Part shown: positions 15,818 through 23,442 of the stretch, piece by piece
Layout of the letters: every line of letters starts with the position of its first letter
How positions within the stretch are numbered: the first letter of the stretch is position 1
Assembly (NCBI GenBank): GCA_030066655.1
Contig: JASJBE010000053.1
Location: 1 to 34,772, forward strand
Reading direction: 5' to 3'
Source of the DNA: Woeseiaceae bacterium
GTDB lineage: Bacteria; Pseudomonadota; Gammaproteobacteria; Steroidobacterales; Woeseiaceae
Length of the DNA stretch: 34,772 nt
Program-made: the position numbers and the translations under genes
Notes under the pieces: model-generated
The model's input: only the letters and a program-made list of their open reading frames with translations
What the model was told of the DNA's origin: nothing
Database searches by the model: none

Positions 15818-16969
15818 ATGTCGACCTTCGCATTGGTGCCTCGCGCCGAGGACCCCCATATAAAAGCGCTTGTCGCCACGTATGCTCCAATCGGGCGTCA
15901 GATTCGCCGGCAGGAGCAGCTGCGTCGCCGCCTGCTGGTTGCTGTCTGCGCGTTGGCCGTCACAGCGGGCGTGCTGTTGACGTGGCAGCTTCCGCTTGCG
16001 CTGAAGCCTGGTTACCAGGCGACCGCTACGATGACGCCCGAGATTGCGGCCGAGCTTCGCGAGGAGCGCGAACAGTTCAACGAGCGCCTCGTTGAGTTGG
16101 AGGCACAGCTCGCGATAATCAACCTGCAACGCGACCAGATTGACGATGAACGCGCAGAGCTGCAGGTGCAGGGCGACCGCCTGGAAGCGCTGATTGCCGC
16201 GGCGAGTGTTGAGCAGTTGGATCTCGAGCAGCGCGCGCAGCATGGCTCGAAGCTCGACGAAGAGATCGCGGCAATGGCGGCGCAGCGCGAGCAACTCGCA
16301 GAACGGTTGTCGCGGTTCGACGCTCAGGGCGAGCTGCTGGCCGTGGAGTTGCTCGCGGTCAATGCGCAGCGCAAGGAACTCGAAGCGCAGCGACAGAAAA
16401 TCAACGAACAGCAACGGGCGCTTGCCCAGCTCATCGATCGGGCAGAAGGGCTGTACAAGCGCGCTGCCGCCGCAGGCATCGATTCAGCCCTCGACGAAAC
16501 GTCGGCGGTGAAAACCGAAGAAGATCCGCTGATGAACTCCTTCAGCTATGACGTGGCGGCGGTAAACGACTTGATCGTGCAAAACGTCAAGCTCGACGAG
16601 ATGCGTGGTGGCTTCAGCATTGGCGACGGTCTCGACGTATCCATCGGCTTCACGCAGACAGGTTCAATTAACGGCATCGAGCAGTTCCACAACCAGTTCA
16701 CGATCAACAGCATGGCGCAGGGTTTCTCGGAGTCCGACCTGCTGAACATGAACTCCGTCCTCGTACAGCAGGGTGACGGCAATTTCGTGTCGCCCGGGGT
16801 TATCGAGGCCATGGGCAGCAGCTTCGGCAGCATCATCCAGAACTCGCTCGACGACCAGACTATCGCTACCGAAACGGTGCTCGACATCTCCCTGCACAAC
16901 GTGCCGGGTGCGGTCATGGGTATATCCGGTGAGCAGGCCCTGCTGGATAGCCTGACCTCGTACCGCTGA
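15818..16969 (+). CDS. Membrane-anchored periplasmic coiled-coil protein with C-terminal beta domain (fap-like operon)
   Basis: A 383-residue protein. Residues 1-37 are basic and cytoplasmic (RRQEQLRRRLL), 38-58 form one membrane helix, and about 74-215 are a long Glu/Gln/Arg/Leu-rich coiled coil that should project into the periplasm. The last 150 residues form a separate domain beginning FSYDVAAVNDLIVQNVKLDEMRGGF and containing SIIQNSLDDQTI, which weakly echoes the C-terminal motif of the subunits. The position matches fapE, but an inner-membrane anchor plus coiled coil is not what I know of FapE. It could link the inner membrane to the coiled coil of the pore encoded next, like an adaptor. 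The start follows the C39 stop by 1 bp. Confidence 0.75.
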   Translation: MSTFALVPRAEDPHIKALVATYAPIGRQIRRQEQLRRRLLVAVCALAVTAGVLLTWQLPLALKPGYQATATMTPEIAAELREEREQFNERLVELEAQLAIINLQRDQIDDERAELQVQGDRLEALIAAASVEQLDLEQRAQHGSKLDEEIAAMAAQREQLAERLSRFDAQGELLAVELLAVNAQRKELEAQRQKINEQQRALAQLIDRAEGLYKRAAAAGIDSALDETSAVKTEEDPLMNSFSYDVAAVNDLIVQNVKLDEMRGGFSIGDGLDVSIGFTQTGSINGIEQFHNQFTINSMAQGFSESDLLNMNSVLVQQGDGNFVSPGVIEAMGSSFGSIIQNSLDDQTIATETVLDISLHNVPGAVMGISGEQALLDSLTSYR

Positions 16970-16987
16970 TCGCAGGGGATGACGATA

Positions 16988-18262
16988 GTGATACGCGCAC
17001 TCCAACTTCGAACAGGGATACTGGTCGCCATCGCCCTGGCGCCACAAATGGCGATCGCCGACGGAGCAGCGGGCGCCGGGGAAGACCCACTGTTGCAGAA
17101 GATGCAGGCGGTCAACGCGCAGTACACCGAGCTACTCGACAAGATGGACACAATCGAGGCGCAGCGGCGCAAGATAAAGCAGCTGATGCAGGAGATCGAG
17201 GAGCTAGAGCAGCATCGCGGTGGGTCGTCTGCGCCGCCTGAGGAAGACGAGCCGACCGAGGTCGCGACGGAAAGACGCGAAGAGCTTGAGGCTCAGGCGC
17301 AGGAACAGCAGATGCCGGAGCTGCCGCGAATCAGCGATGATGTTGGCGGCGTGCTGACCCGCCGGGGTCGATTTACGCTTGAGCCGTCTATCGGTTTCTC
17401 GTATTCGTCGGTGAACCGCATCGCGGTAGAGGGCTTTACGATTCTTCCCGCGCTGCTGGTCGGTATCATCGACGTCGTCGAGGCCGACCGCGAGACCTAC
17501 ACGGCTCGTTTGACGGGGCGCTACGGCATAACGAATCGATTCGAGGCAGAGCTCAGCAGCTCGTGGCTGTATCGGGATGATTCGACGCGGTCTCGCGAGT
17601 TCCTGACCGGCGCCGTAGAGGACACCGTCTTCAATGCCAGCGGCGATGGGCTCGGTGACATCGAGCTCGGCCTGCGTTATCAGTTCAAACGCAGCAAACC
17701 GACGTCGCCGTTTCTGACGGCCAATCTCAGAATCAAGTCGGATACCGGCACCGACCCATTCGAGATTGCGACGATGTCGACCCTTGCCGGGCAACCGCAG
17801 TTCTCGACCGAGCTGCCGACGGGCTCGGGCTTCTGGAGCGTCAATCCGAGCCTGAGCTTCATCTATCCGTCAGACCCCGTCGTGTTTTTCGGCAGCATCG
17901 GCTACTTGTGGACCATCGAGGATGACAAGGGCACGTGGCTCGACGAGGAGGGCAACATCGCCGGTTTCGGCAGAGTAGACCCGGGTGATGCGTTCCGCGC
18001 GAGCTTCGGTCTCGGCTTGGGTCTGAATGAGAATTCGTCGTTCAGTATCAGCTACAGCCTCGACCAGTTCACGCGGACGCGGATCGAGACGGCCTCAAGT
18101 CCGAGCATCGCCGGATCGGACGTCACGATCGGCAAACTGCTGATTGGCTATTCACTGCGTACGCCGAACGGCACGCCGCTGAATCTCGCCGTCGGCATAG
18201 GCACTACGGACGAGGCTCCCGACACAGACATCACCTTCAGGATGCCTTTCCATTTCGACTAG
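16988..18262 (+). CDS. Outer-membrane beta-barrel pore with N-terminal coiled coil (FapF-like)
   Basis: About 424 residues. The GTG at 16988 has AGGGG at a normal distance, whereas the in-frame ATG at 16979 directly abuts it. A signal peptide ends near QMAIA. It is followed by a heptad segment (LLQKMQAVNAQYTELLDKMD to QEIEELEQH), a charged linker, and then about 300 residues of alternating strands of an outer-membrane barrel (GRFTLEPSIGFSYSSV, LGDIELGLRYQFKR, ITFRMPFHF). FapF of Pseudomonas is about this long and has the same plan: a trimeric barrel gated by a periplasmic helical plug or coiled coil. It is therefore the predicted exit channel for the two repeat subunits and the last gene of the operon. 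Confidence 0.82.
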   Translation: MIRALQLRTGILVAIALAPQMAIADGAAGAGEDPLLQKMQAVNAQYTELLDKMDTIEAQRRKIKQLMQEIEELEQHRGGSSAPPEEDEPTEVATERREELEAQAQEQQMPELPRISDDVGGVLTRRGRFTLEPSIGFSYSSVNRIAVEGFTILPALLVGIIDVVEADRETYTARLTGRYGITNRFEAELSSSWLYRDDSTRSREFLTGAVEDTVFNASGDGLGDIELGLRYQFKRSKPTSPFLTANLRIKSDTGTDPFEIATMSTLAGQPQFSTELPTGSGFWSVNPSLSFIYPSDPVVFFGSIGYLWTIEDDKGTWLDEEGNIAGFGRVDPGDAFRASFGLGLGLNENSSFSISYSLDQFTRTRIETASSPSIAGSDVTIGKLLIGYSLRTPNGTPLNLAVGIGTTDEAPDTDITFRMPFHFD

Positions 18263-18432
18263 GTGACGGCGCTCCCTGATCTTCCAGTCACGGCAACGAA
18301 GCCAGGCAATCGGCAATGCCCGCGCAGCGTCGTCATCGGGCGCATCGATGGACTGTCGCTGATCGAGCATTCCTTCAGGCAGAGTCACTCCGCCTAAGAC
18401 ACGACCAGGCGTACGACGGTCGCCCGACGTGA

Positions 18433-18927
18433 TTAGCCGTTCTTTGCCAGGCGCTCCTGCAGGTACTTGTATTCCTTGTGGGCGAGGCGCCCGCAGTCGC
18501 CCCCGACGAACTCGACCAGCGTCTTGCCGACGAACGGAATACCGCAGTCGACCGTCAGACGGACATGATTGGTGCAGCCGGTCTTGGTGGGCTTCAGTTC
18601 CAGCGATCCTGATACCGTGACCGGCACATTGGCGATATCAATGTCGAGGTCTGCCGCATACACGTCGCCGTCGAGGTACTCCCACTCTTCCGACTGTTCC
18701 ACGACATTCCACGGCTGCAGGAACTTGCTGAGCACGCCGGGTACATTCGCCGGTACCTCACGCACGAACGTAACGATCGCTCCTTCGTCGTCCGTCGTGC
18801 ATTCCTCGACACTGATATTGCGCGCACCCAGCGCCTTGTGCTTCGCCTTGATCTCCTTCTTGCTCGTGAACATCGCGTAAAGCTCATCGGTGCTGTGCAC
18901 GTACTTGTGCTTCTGGTAGATCTCCAT
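18433..18927 (-). CDS. DUF2505 domain protein
   Basis: A 164-residue cytoplasmic protein of the DUF2505 type, a START/SRPBCC-like helix-grip fold predicted to bind hydrophobic ligands. Visible features are the N-terminal YVHSTDELYAMFTS, the central FLQPWNVVEQSEEWEY, and a C-terminal helix (FVGGDCGRLAHKEYKYLQERLAKN). The ATG is 1 bp downstream of the HMG-CoA reductase stop, so it belongs to the WS/DGAT-HMGR operon. A helix-grip protein in an isoprenoid/ester operon suggests binding of a lipid intermediate, but this is inference. It ends 170 bp from the convergent pore gene; no clear terminator was seen between them. Confidence 0.82.
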   Translation of the reverse strand: MEIYQKHKYVHSTDELYAMFTSKKEIKAKHKALGARNISVEECTTDDEGAIVTFVREVPANVPGVLSKFLQPWNVVEQSEEWEYLDGDVYAADLDIDIANVPVTVSGSLELKPTKTGCTNHVRLTVDCGIPFVGKTLVEFVGGDCGRLAHKEYKYLQERLAKNG

Positions 18928-18928
18928 G

Positions 18929-20101
18929 CTACCGGTTCCGCCCCATTTGCTCGTGGCTGCTCACCCACTCGTTGGCGAGGATGGCCGACGACAGAGAGAT
19001 GTCGCCTGCCAGCACGACGGCGGTAATGATCTCGGCGAGCTTGTCGCCTTTACCGGTGCCGTAGCAGTCCATTATTTCGAGGCATTCGCGCTGTGTCTGC
19101 AGGCCCGTGCCACCACCGTAGGTGGCACAGATCAGCGCCGGCAGCGTCGTCGACCAGTACAGGTCGCCGTTGTCCAGCATCTGGCAATAGTTCATGCCGG
19201 CATGCGACTCAGACACGTTCGCCGCATCCTGGCCGCAGGCGATGAACATGGCGGCGATACCGTTCGCCGAGTGTGCGCCGCTGTATGAAGCACCTGACAG
19301 GTGAGTGCCGATGCCGGCGATCTGCCGGAACTTGTAGAGCCATTCCGGCTCGATGCGCAGCAGCTTTTTCGCGACGTCGCGCTTCAATACGAACTCTGCG
19401 ACAACGCGTTTGCCGCGCGTCTGGATCATGTTCATCATCGAGTGCTTCTTGTCGGTGTCGATGTTGCCGGACAGGATGTAGCGCGGGTTCGCCGGATGAT
19501 TGGTCTTGATCCATTCGCAGGCATACAGTGTCGCCTTGCCGGTCATGTTCTGGCCCGCCGCGTCGCCTGTCGTGTAGCAGAATCGCGTGTAAAGCATGTT
19601 GGCGACTACGTATTTCTCAATTTCTATCAGTTCGGGGACATCCACAGAGGCCCTGACGACGGCGCGAATGGACTCGATGTGTTCATCCAGCCACTTGCCG
19701 AATTCGCGCGCGTCCAGCGCGCTGTCGAACAGGAAGACCGGCGCCCTCTGCATCGAGTGCTTGACGACCGTGGTTCTGCAACCACCGCATTCGCTGATGA
19801 CGCGCATGCCGCGGCTGTAGCTCGCAACCAGCGTGCCTTCGGTGGTCGCCATCGGAATGTAGAAATCACCCTGCGCGTGCTCGCCGACCATCTTCAGTGG
19901 TCCGGCGATGCCGATCGGTATCTGCGCCGTGCCGGTAAAGTTCTCGATGTTGCCCATCGTCGTTTCCGGATCGATAGAGAAGTTCGTCACCTTGTCCAGC
20001 TTGGCGCCAGTCTCAGCCTCGATGAACTCGGCGCGTTTCTTCGCCATCTCGCGGGTGTGGTCGTTGCCCTTGTCGCGGGGAATTGAGTGTCGTTCGGTCA
20101 T
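18929..20101 (-). CDS. HMG-CoA reductase, class I-like
   Basis: A 390-residue enzyme of the hydroxymethylglutaryl-CoA reductase family, which makes mevalonate from HMG-CoA using NAD(P)H. The class I landmarks are seen: NIENFTGTAQIPIGIAGPL, Glu88 in ATTEGTLVAS, Lys218/219 in NIDTDKK, Asp292 in CGQDAANV, and His383 in SSHEQMGRNR at the very C-terminus. The dinucleotide loop reads GDAAGQNM instead of the usual GDAMGMNM, and GGGT is preserved in ATYGGGTGL, so it is a divergent member. A GGAG precedes the ATG. It lies between a WS/DGAT gene and a DUF2505 gene. No other mevalonate-pathway gene is in the window. Most Gammaproteobacteria use the MEP route, so either the rest of the pathway is elsewhere or the substrate differs. 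Confidence 0.9.
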   Translation of the reverse strand: MTERHSIPRDKGNDHTREMAKKRAEFIEAETGAKLDKVTNFSIDPETTMGNIENFTGTAQIPIGIAGPLKMVGEHAQGDFYIPMATTEGTLVASYSRGMRVISECGGCRTTVVKHSMQRAPVFLFDSALDAREFGKWLDEHIESIRAVVRASVDVPELIEIEKYVVANMLYTRFCYTTGDAAGQNMTGKATLYACEWIKTNHPANPRYILSGNIDTDKKHSMMNMIQTRGKRVVAEFVLKRDVAKKLLRIEPEWLYKFRQIAGIGTHLSGASYSGAHSANGIAAMFIACGQDAANVSESHAGMNYCQMLDNGDLYWSTTLPALICATYGGGTGLQTQRECLEIMDCYGTGKGDKLAEIITAVVLAGDISLSSAILANEWVSSHEQMGRNR

Positions 20102-20129
20102 TTCAAACTCCGATGAGCGTTCTGCTCGC

Positions 20130-21524
20130 TTAGACGGCCTCCTCGAGTTCGACCAGTGACTGTTCCAGGTAGTCGATCAGACGCTGGACGCCAGGCACCG
20201 TGCTTCGACATGCGACGATGCCGAAGTCGAGACTGTCGTGGTAACTAACTAATGTGATGTTCAGTGCAAAACCGTGGAATACCGCAGATACGGGATACGT
20301 GCCGAGTAGCGATGCGCCGTTCAGATACAGCTGCTCCCGTGGTCCGGGCACGTTCGAGATCACCGTACTGACCGGCGGGAACCAGTCGGCGACGCCCATC
20401 AGGCTCGAGATAAACAGCGGAGTCTGTACCAGCGTGGCATAGAGCCCGGCCTCGCGCGGCGACAGCTGGCTGAGCATCTCCTTGCCGGACTGCGTCGACG
20501 CAACAATCGTCTCGAGACGCTCCTCCGGATCTTCATGGCGGGTGCCGAGGTCGGCAACGATGTAGCTGATGGCGACCGGTGAATCGAAATCGTCTTTCTT
20601 CCTGACTGAGACGGGCACGAGCGCGCGCAATGAGTGCTCTGGCAGCTCATCCTGTTCCTCGAGGTAGCGCCTGAGCGCGCCGGAACACATGGCGAGGACG
20701 ATGTCATTTAGCGTGACGCCCGCCGCCTTGCTGACGGCACGTATGCGATCGATGCTCCAGGACTGCGCGACGAATCGACGAGCGCTCGAGACCTTCGTGT
20801 TGAGCATCGTGTGCGGGACGTGTCGCCACGGCACAGCGAGCCCATCGCCAAACCCCAGCCACGTCGTGGCGTAGCTTTTTAGCAGGCCGAGAACATGAGA
20901 GGACGTCTCGAATTGCGTCTTAAAGAACTCGGCAATCGCATTGAGCTCCGACTCGCTCGGGTCAAACTTGTGCTTCTTGCGGTGTTTGTGCGCCGCTTTG
21001 TACCTTTCATGCGCCTCAATCGAGAACGGCGAAATATCAATAACCGCTTCGGGATCGGGTGAGCAACCGCCCTCGGTAAGCTGCATGCCGGCAACACCAT
21101 CGACCGTCGCGTGATGGACCTTCGTGTAGACAGCAAATTCACGATTCTTCAGGCCCTCGATCAGGTGCACCTCCCAGAGCGGACGGCTGCGGTCGAGCAC
21201 CGTCGAGTGCAGCTGCCCCACCAGCGCAAACAGCTCGCGATAATTGCCCGGGCTGGGCAACGCGGCCTGGCTCACGTGATAGTCGAGGTCGATGTCGTCG
21301 GCTTCCTCCCAGCGGAGCGGCCCGAAGCGGCCCAGCACGCTGTGGCCGGCGAGGTGAGCGAAGGGTTTGCGAAGTTCGGTTGTGGAACGATACGAGTCAG
21401 CCAGCCGGGCCATGAAGGTCCGGCGGTTCACGCGATCCGGGAATTTGAACAGGCTCACGCCGCCGACATGCATCGGCGTCTCCGGCGTTTCGAGCATCAG
21501 GAACCCGGACTCTAAGAGACTCAT
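20130..21524 (-). CDS. Wax ester synthase / diacylglycerol acyltransferase (WS/DGAT family)
   Basis: A 464-residue bifunctional acyltransferase of the WS/DGAT (O-acyltransferase) family, which joins acyl-CoA to long-chain alcohols or diacylglycerol to form storage wax or triacylglycerol. The catalytic HHxxxDG is present (KVHHATVDGVAGM, His137-His138, Asp142-Gly143). Also seen are the N-terminal MSLLESGFLMLETPETPMHVGG, PLRWEEADD, SRPLWEVHLIEGL, and the later NDIVLAMCSGALRRYL and SNVPGPREQLYL. The ATG at 21524 (AGTGGACAG upstream) is preferred over the GTG at 21533. It is first in an operon with HMG-CoA reductase (28 bp) and DUF2505, so a polyisoprenoid or sterol-like alcohol acceptor is worth considering. 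Confidence 0.93.
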   Translation of the reverse strand: MSLLESGFLMLETPETPMHVGGVSLFKFPDRVNRRTFMARLADSYRSTTELRKPFAHLAGHSVLGRFGPLRWEEADDIDLDYHVSQAALPSPGNYRELFALVGQLHSTVLDRSRPLWEVHLIEGLKNREFAVYTKVHHATVDGVAGMQLTEGGCSPDPEAVIDISPFSIEAHERYKAAHKHRKKHKFDPSESELNAIAEFFKTQFETSSHVLGLLKSYATTWLGFGDGLAVPWRHVPHTMLNTKVSSARRFVAQSWSIDRIRAVSKAAGVTLNDIVLAMCSGALRRYLEEQDELPEHSLRALVPVSVRKKDDFDSPVAISYIVADLGTRHEDPEERLETIVASTQSGKEMLSQLSPREAGLYATLVQTPLFISSLMGVADWFPPVSTVISNVPGPREQLYLNGASLLGTYPVSAVFHGFALNITLVSYHDSLDFGIVACRSTVPGVQRLIDYLEQSLVELEEAV

Positions 21525-21580
21525 TCTGTCCACTACCGGATTCTACCGAATTGCGGACCCGAATAAGCGCCGTAGCGCAT

Positions 21581-21604
21581 AGGTATTTGTATGTATAAAT
21601 ACCT
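21581..21604. promoter_or_regulatory. Palindromic operator candidate at the WS/DGAT promoter
   Basis: AGGTATTT (21581-21588) and AAATACCT (21597-21604) are perfect 8-bp arms around an 8-nt AT-rich spacer that is itself partly symmetrical. It lies 57 bp upstream of the WS/DGAT ATG in an otherwise GC-rich gap. The minus strand also reads TATACA inside it, a possible -10. The form suits a TetR-type or other dimeric repressor. Confidence 0.5.
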
Positions 21605-21821
21605 GAAATTACGACGAAAGTCGGCGTCGGATGGCCGTTTATCGGCGCACCCTACGGCGTCGTTCATGAGCTGGGCCGAGGTGACACACTGCGACCGGGT
21701 TCTGCTCGCACCAAAGCGTTCCGGGCCATGTGTGCGACAACGCACAGTGCCAAGGGTATGACGTGGTTTAGAGTGAGTAACCCAGATGCAGATGGCCTGA
21801 TTCCCGGCAGGAGCGAGACAC

Positions 21822-23369
21822 ATGGCAGACGCACCCGACATAGCGATACTGGTTGAGAAGATCGAAGCGCGTGACGCGTCGGCGGTGCCGGCAATCACAG
21901 CGCTGAGCGATCGCTGCCAGGTCGACGGGCACAACCGCACGTTGTTCGACGTTGCAATCCTCGCCAACAACGCAGAGGTGATTGCGCTGCTAGCATCAGA
22001 CGCGGATGCACTCGAGTTCGCTCCGCCGGTCGACGAGAAGAACACGAACCAGATGAGAAACACGGCGGCGAGTTTCGGTATCGACGTGCCTGTCTCGAAG
22101 CTTGAGGCGATGCTCGAGAAGTCATTCGGGCAGGACGTCCCGTACGGGCGAGCACCGCTGCACTCCGCCTGCAGGGCAGGGAACGCCGAGGCGATGCAGA
22201 CGCTGCTCGCTGCCGGCGCCAGAATCGATACCAGGGACGTGATGGGTCTCACCGCGGCGGAGCTGGCTTTCTACGCGCATGGGGAGCCGGGGCTGCGAGA
22301 CTTCGTTGCTGCGTTCAAGCGCAGTGATCGGGCGTCGCTGCCCGTGGGCAAACGCCTGCTGCGGGAGACCTTCGCCTTTCCCGACGTGATGGAGGAATTG
22401 CTGGCGATCGGGAAACTCGATTCGTACGCGCGGCGCCTGTTGTTCTGTTACCGGTGCGCCTGGCTCGACATCGATGCGGTGCAGACGCTGCTGGCGGAAG
22501 GGCACGATCCGAACAAGGGTGTCACGTCCGAGATTAACCCGGTATGGAACGCCTGCACGTCGGCCTTGCTGTGGGACGAAGCGATTCCGGGTGGTCTCGA
22601 CATGGCGTTTCACTACACAAAGCACCTTGGGCACCCCGATGCGAGCTCAATCTCCGTCGACAACGCGCTTCTGAATGAAGACGGCTCCAACTTCGGCAAG
22701 CTGTTTTCAGAAGCTCAGCGGAAGCAGAGCGAGCAGAAGAAGATGGTGAGCAAGATGACGATCGATCCTGAGGTCGAGCAGGACGTGATTGCACGCCGAA
22801 TCCGCTTGCTCGACGTACTGTTAGCGGCCGGGGCCGACGTCCCCCTGGCCCGAAAGAAACTGGAGTTTCCGTCATTCGGCGAACTTAAGCAGATGAACCT
22901 TGGCGCCGTGGCCGACCGGCTGAAACAGCGGGGAAAAAATGCTGCGCCGCCTGAGAAAAAGAAAAAGCCGGCCGCGTCGACGTGGTGGGAAGTGCCGGTC
23001 GAGACCGGTTTGAACGTTGAGTACTGGCCCGTCGAAGGGGCGGGCGGCCTGTTGCGCCTGGCTCTGAGCAACACGTACGGCCCGATCGACGGTGTCACAC
23101 TTTGCGTGAGCCTGTCTCGCGATGAGTCAAAGCCCGCCGATGAATGGAGCGCATTAACGCCGGTCGCCGAAACCATCGATGTTGACGGTGAGGTTGTAGC
23201 GCGAGCCAGCCTGACCGAAAAGGTCTACGGCGAGACTCCGTGGGAGGCGGTCTACGAGCTGTCGCTGGACAAAGCCGGAGACGAGAAGGTGTTGTGGATC
23301 CGCCTCGACCACGACGAGTATGAAGAGCTGGCAGGCGAGCTCGACCCGTGGAGGTTCGCCAAAGACTGA
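21822..23369 (+). CDS. Ankyrin-repeat protein
   Basis: A 515-residue cytoplasmic protein (no signal peptide, no membrane segment). AGGAG precedes the ATG. The N-terminal half has ankyrin repeats: one degenerate around residues 38-65 (NRTLFDVAILANNAEVIALLA), one clear around 108-137 (GRAPLHSACRAGNAEAMQTLLAAGARIDTRD), and further ones near DIDAVQTLLAEGHDPNKG and RIRLLDVLLAAGADVPLA. A Lys-rich linker (EKKKKPAAS) leads to a C-terminal strand-rich domain of about 135 residues that I do not recognise (WWEVPVETGLNVEYWPVEG to the end). Ankyrin repeats bind partner proteins; the partner is unknown. It is divergent from WS/DGAT across about 300 bp. Confidence 0.85.
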   Translation: MADAPDIAILVEKIEARDASAVPAITALSDRCQVDGHNRTLFDVAILANNAEVIALLASDADALEFAPPVDEKNTNQMRNTAASFGIDVPVSKLEAMLEKSFGQDVPYGRAPLHSACRAGNAEAMQTLLAAGARIDTRDVMGLTAAELAFYAHGEPGLRDFVAAFKRSDRASLPVGKRLLRETFAFPDVMEELLAIGKLDSYARRLLFCYRCAWLDIDAVQTLLAEGHDPNKGVTSEINPVWNACTSALLWDEAIPGGLDMAFHYTKHLGHPDASSISVDNALLNEDGSNFGKLFSEAQRKQSEQKKMVSKMTIDPEVEQDVIARRIRLLDVLLAAGADVPLARKKLEFPSFGELKQMNLGAVADRLKQRGKNAAPPEKKKKPAASTWWEVPVETGLNVEYWPVEGAGGLLRLALSNTYGPIDGVTLCVSLSRDESKPADEWSALTPVAETIDVDGEVVARASLTEKVYGETPWEAVYELSLDKAGDEKVLWIRLDHDEYEELAGELDPWRFAKD

Positions 23370-23442
23370 CGGCTACCCGCGGGCCCGTCTCGCCTACCGA
23401 CAGGCCCGGGTCCTGGCAAGCTCGATCACGGTTCAGCTCCCG

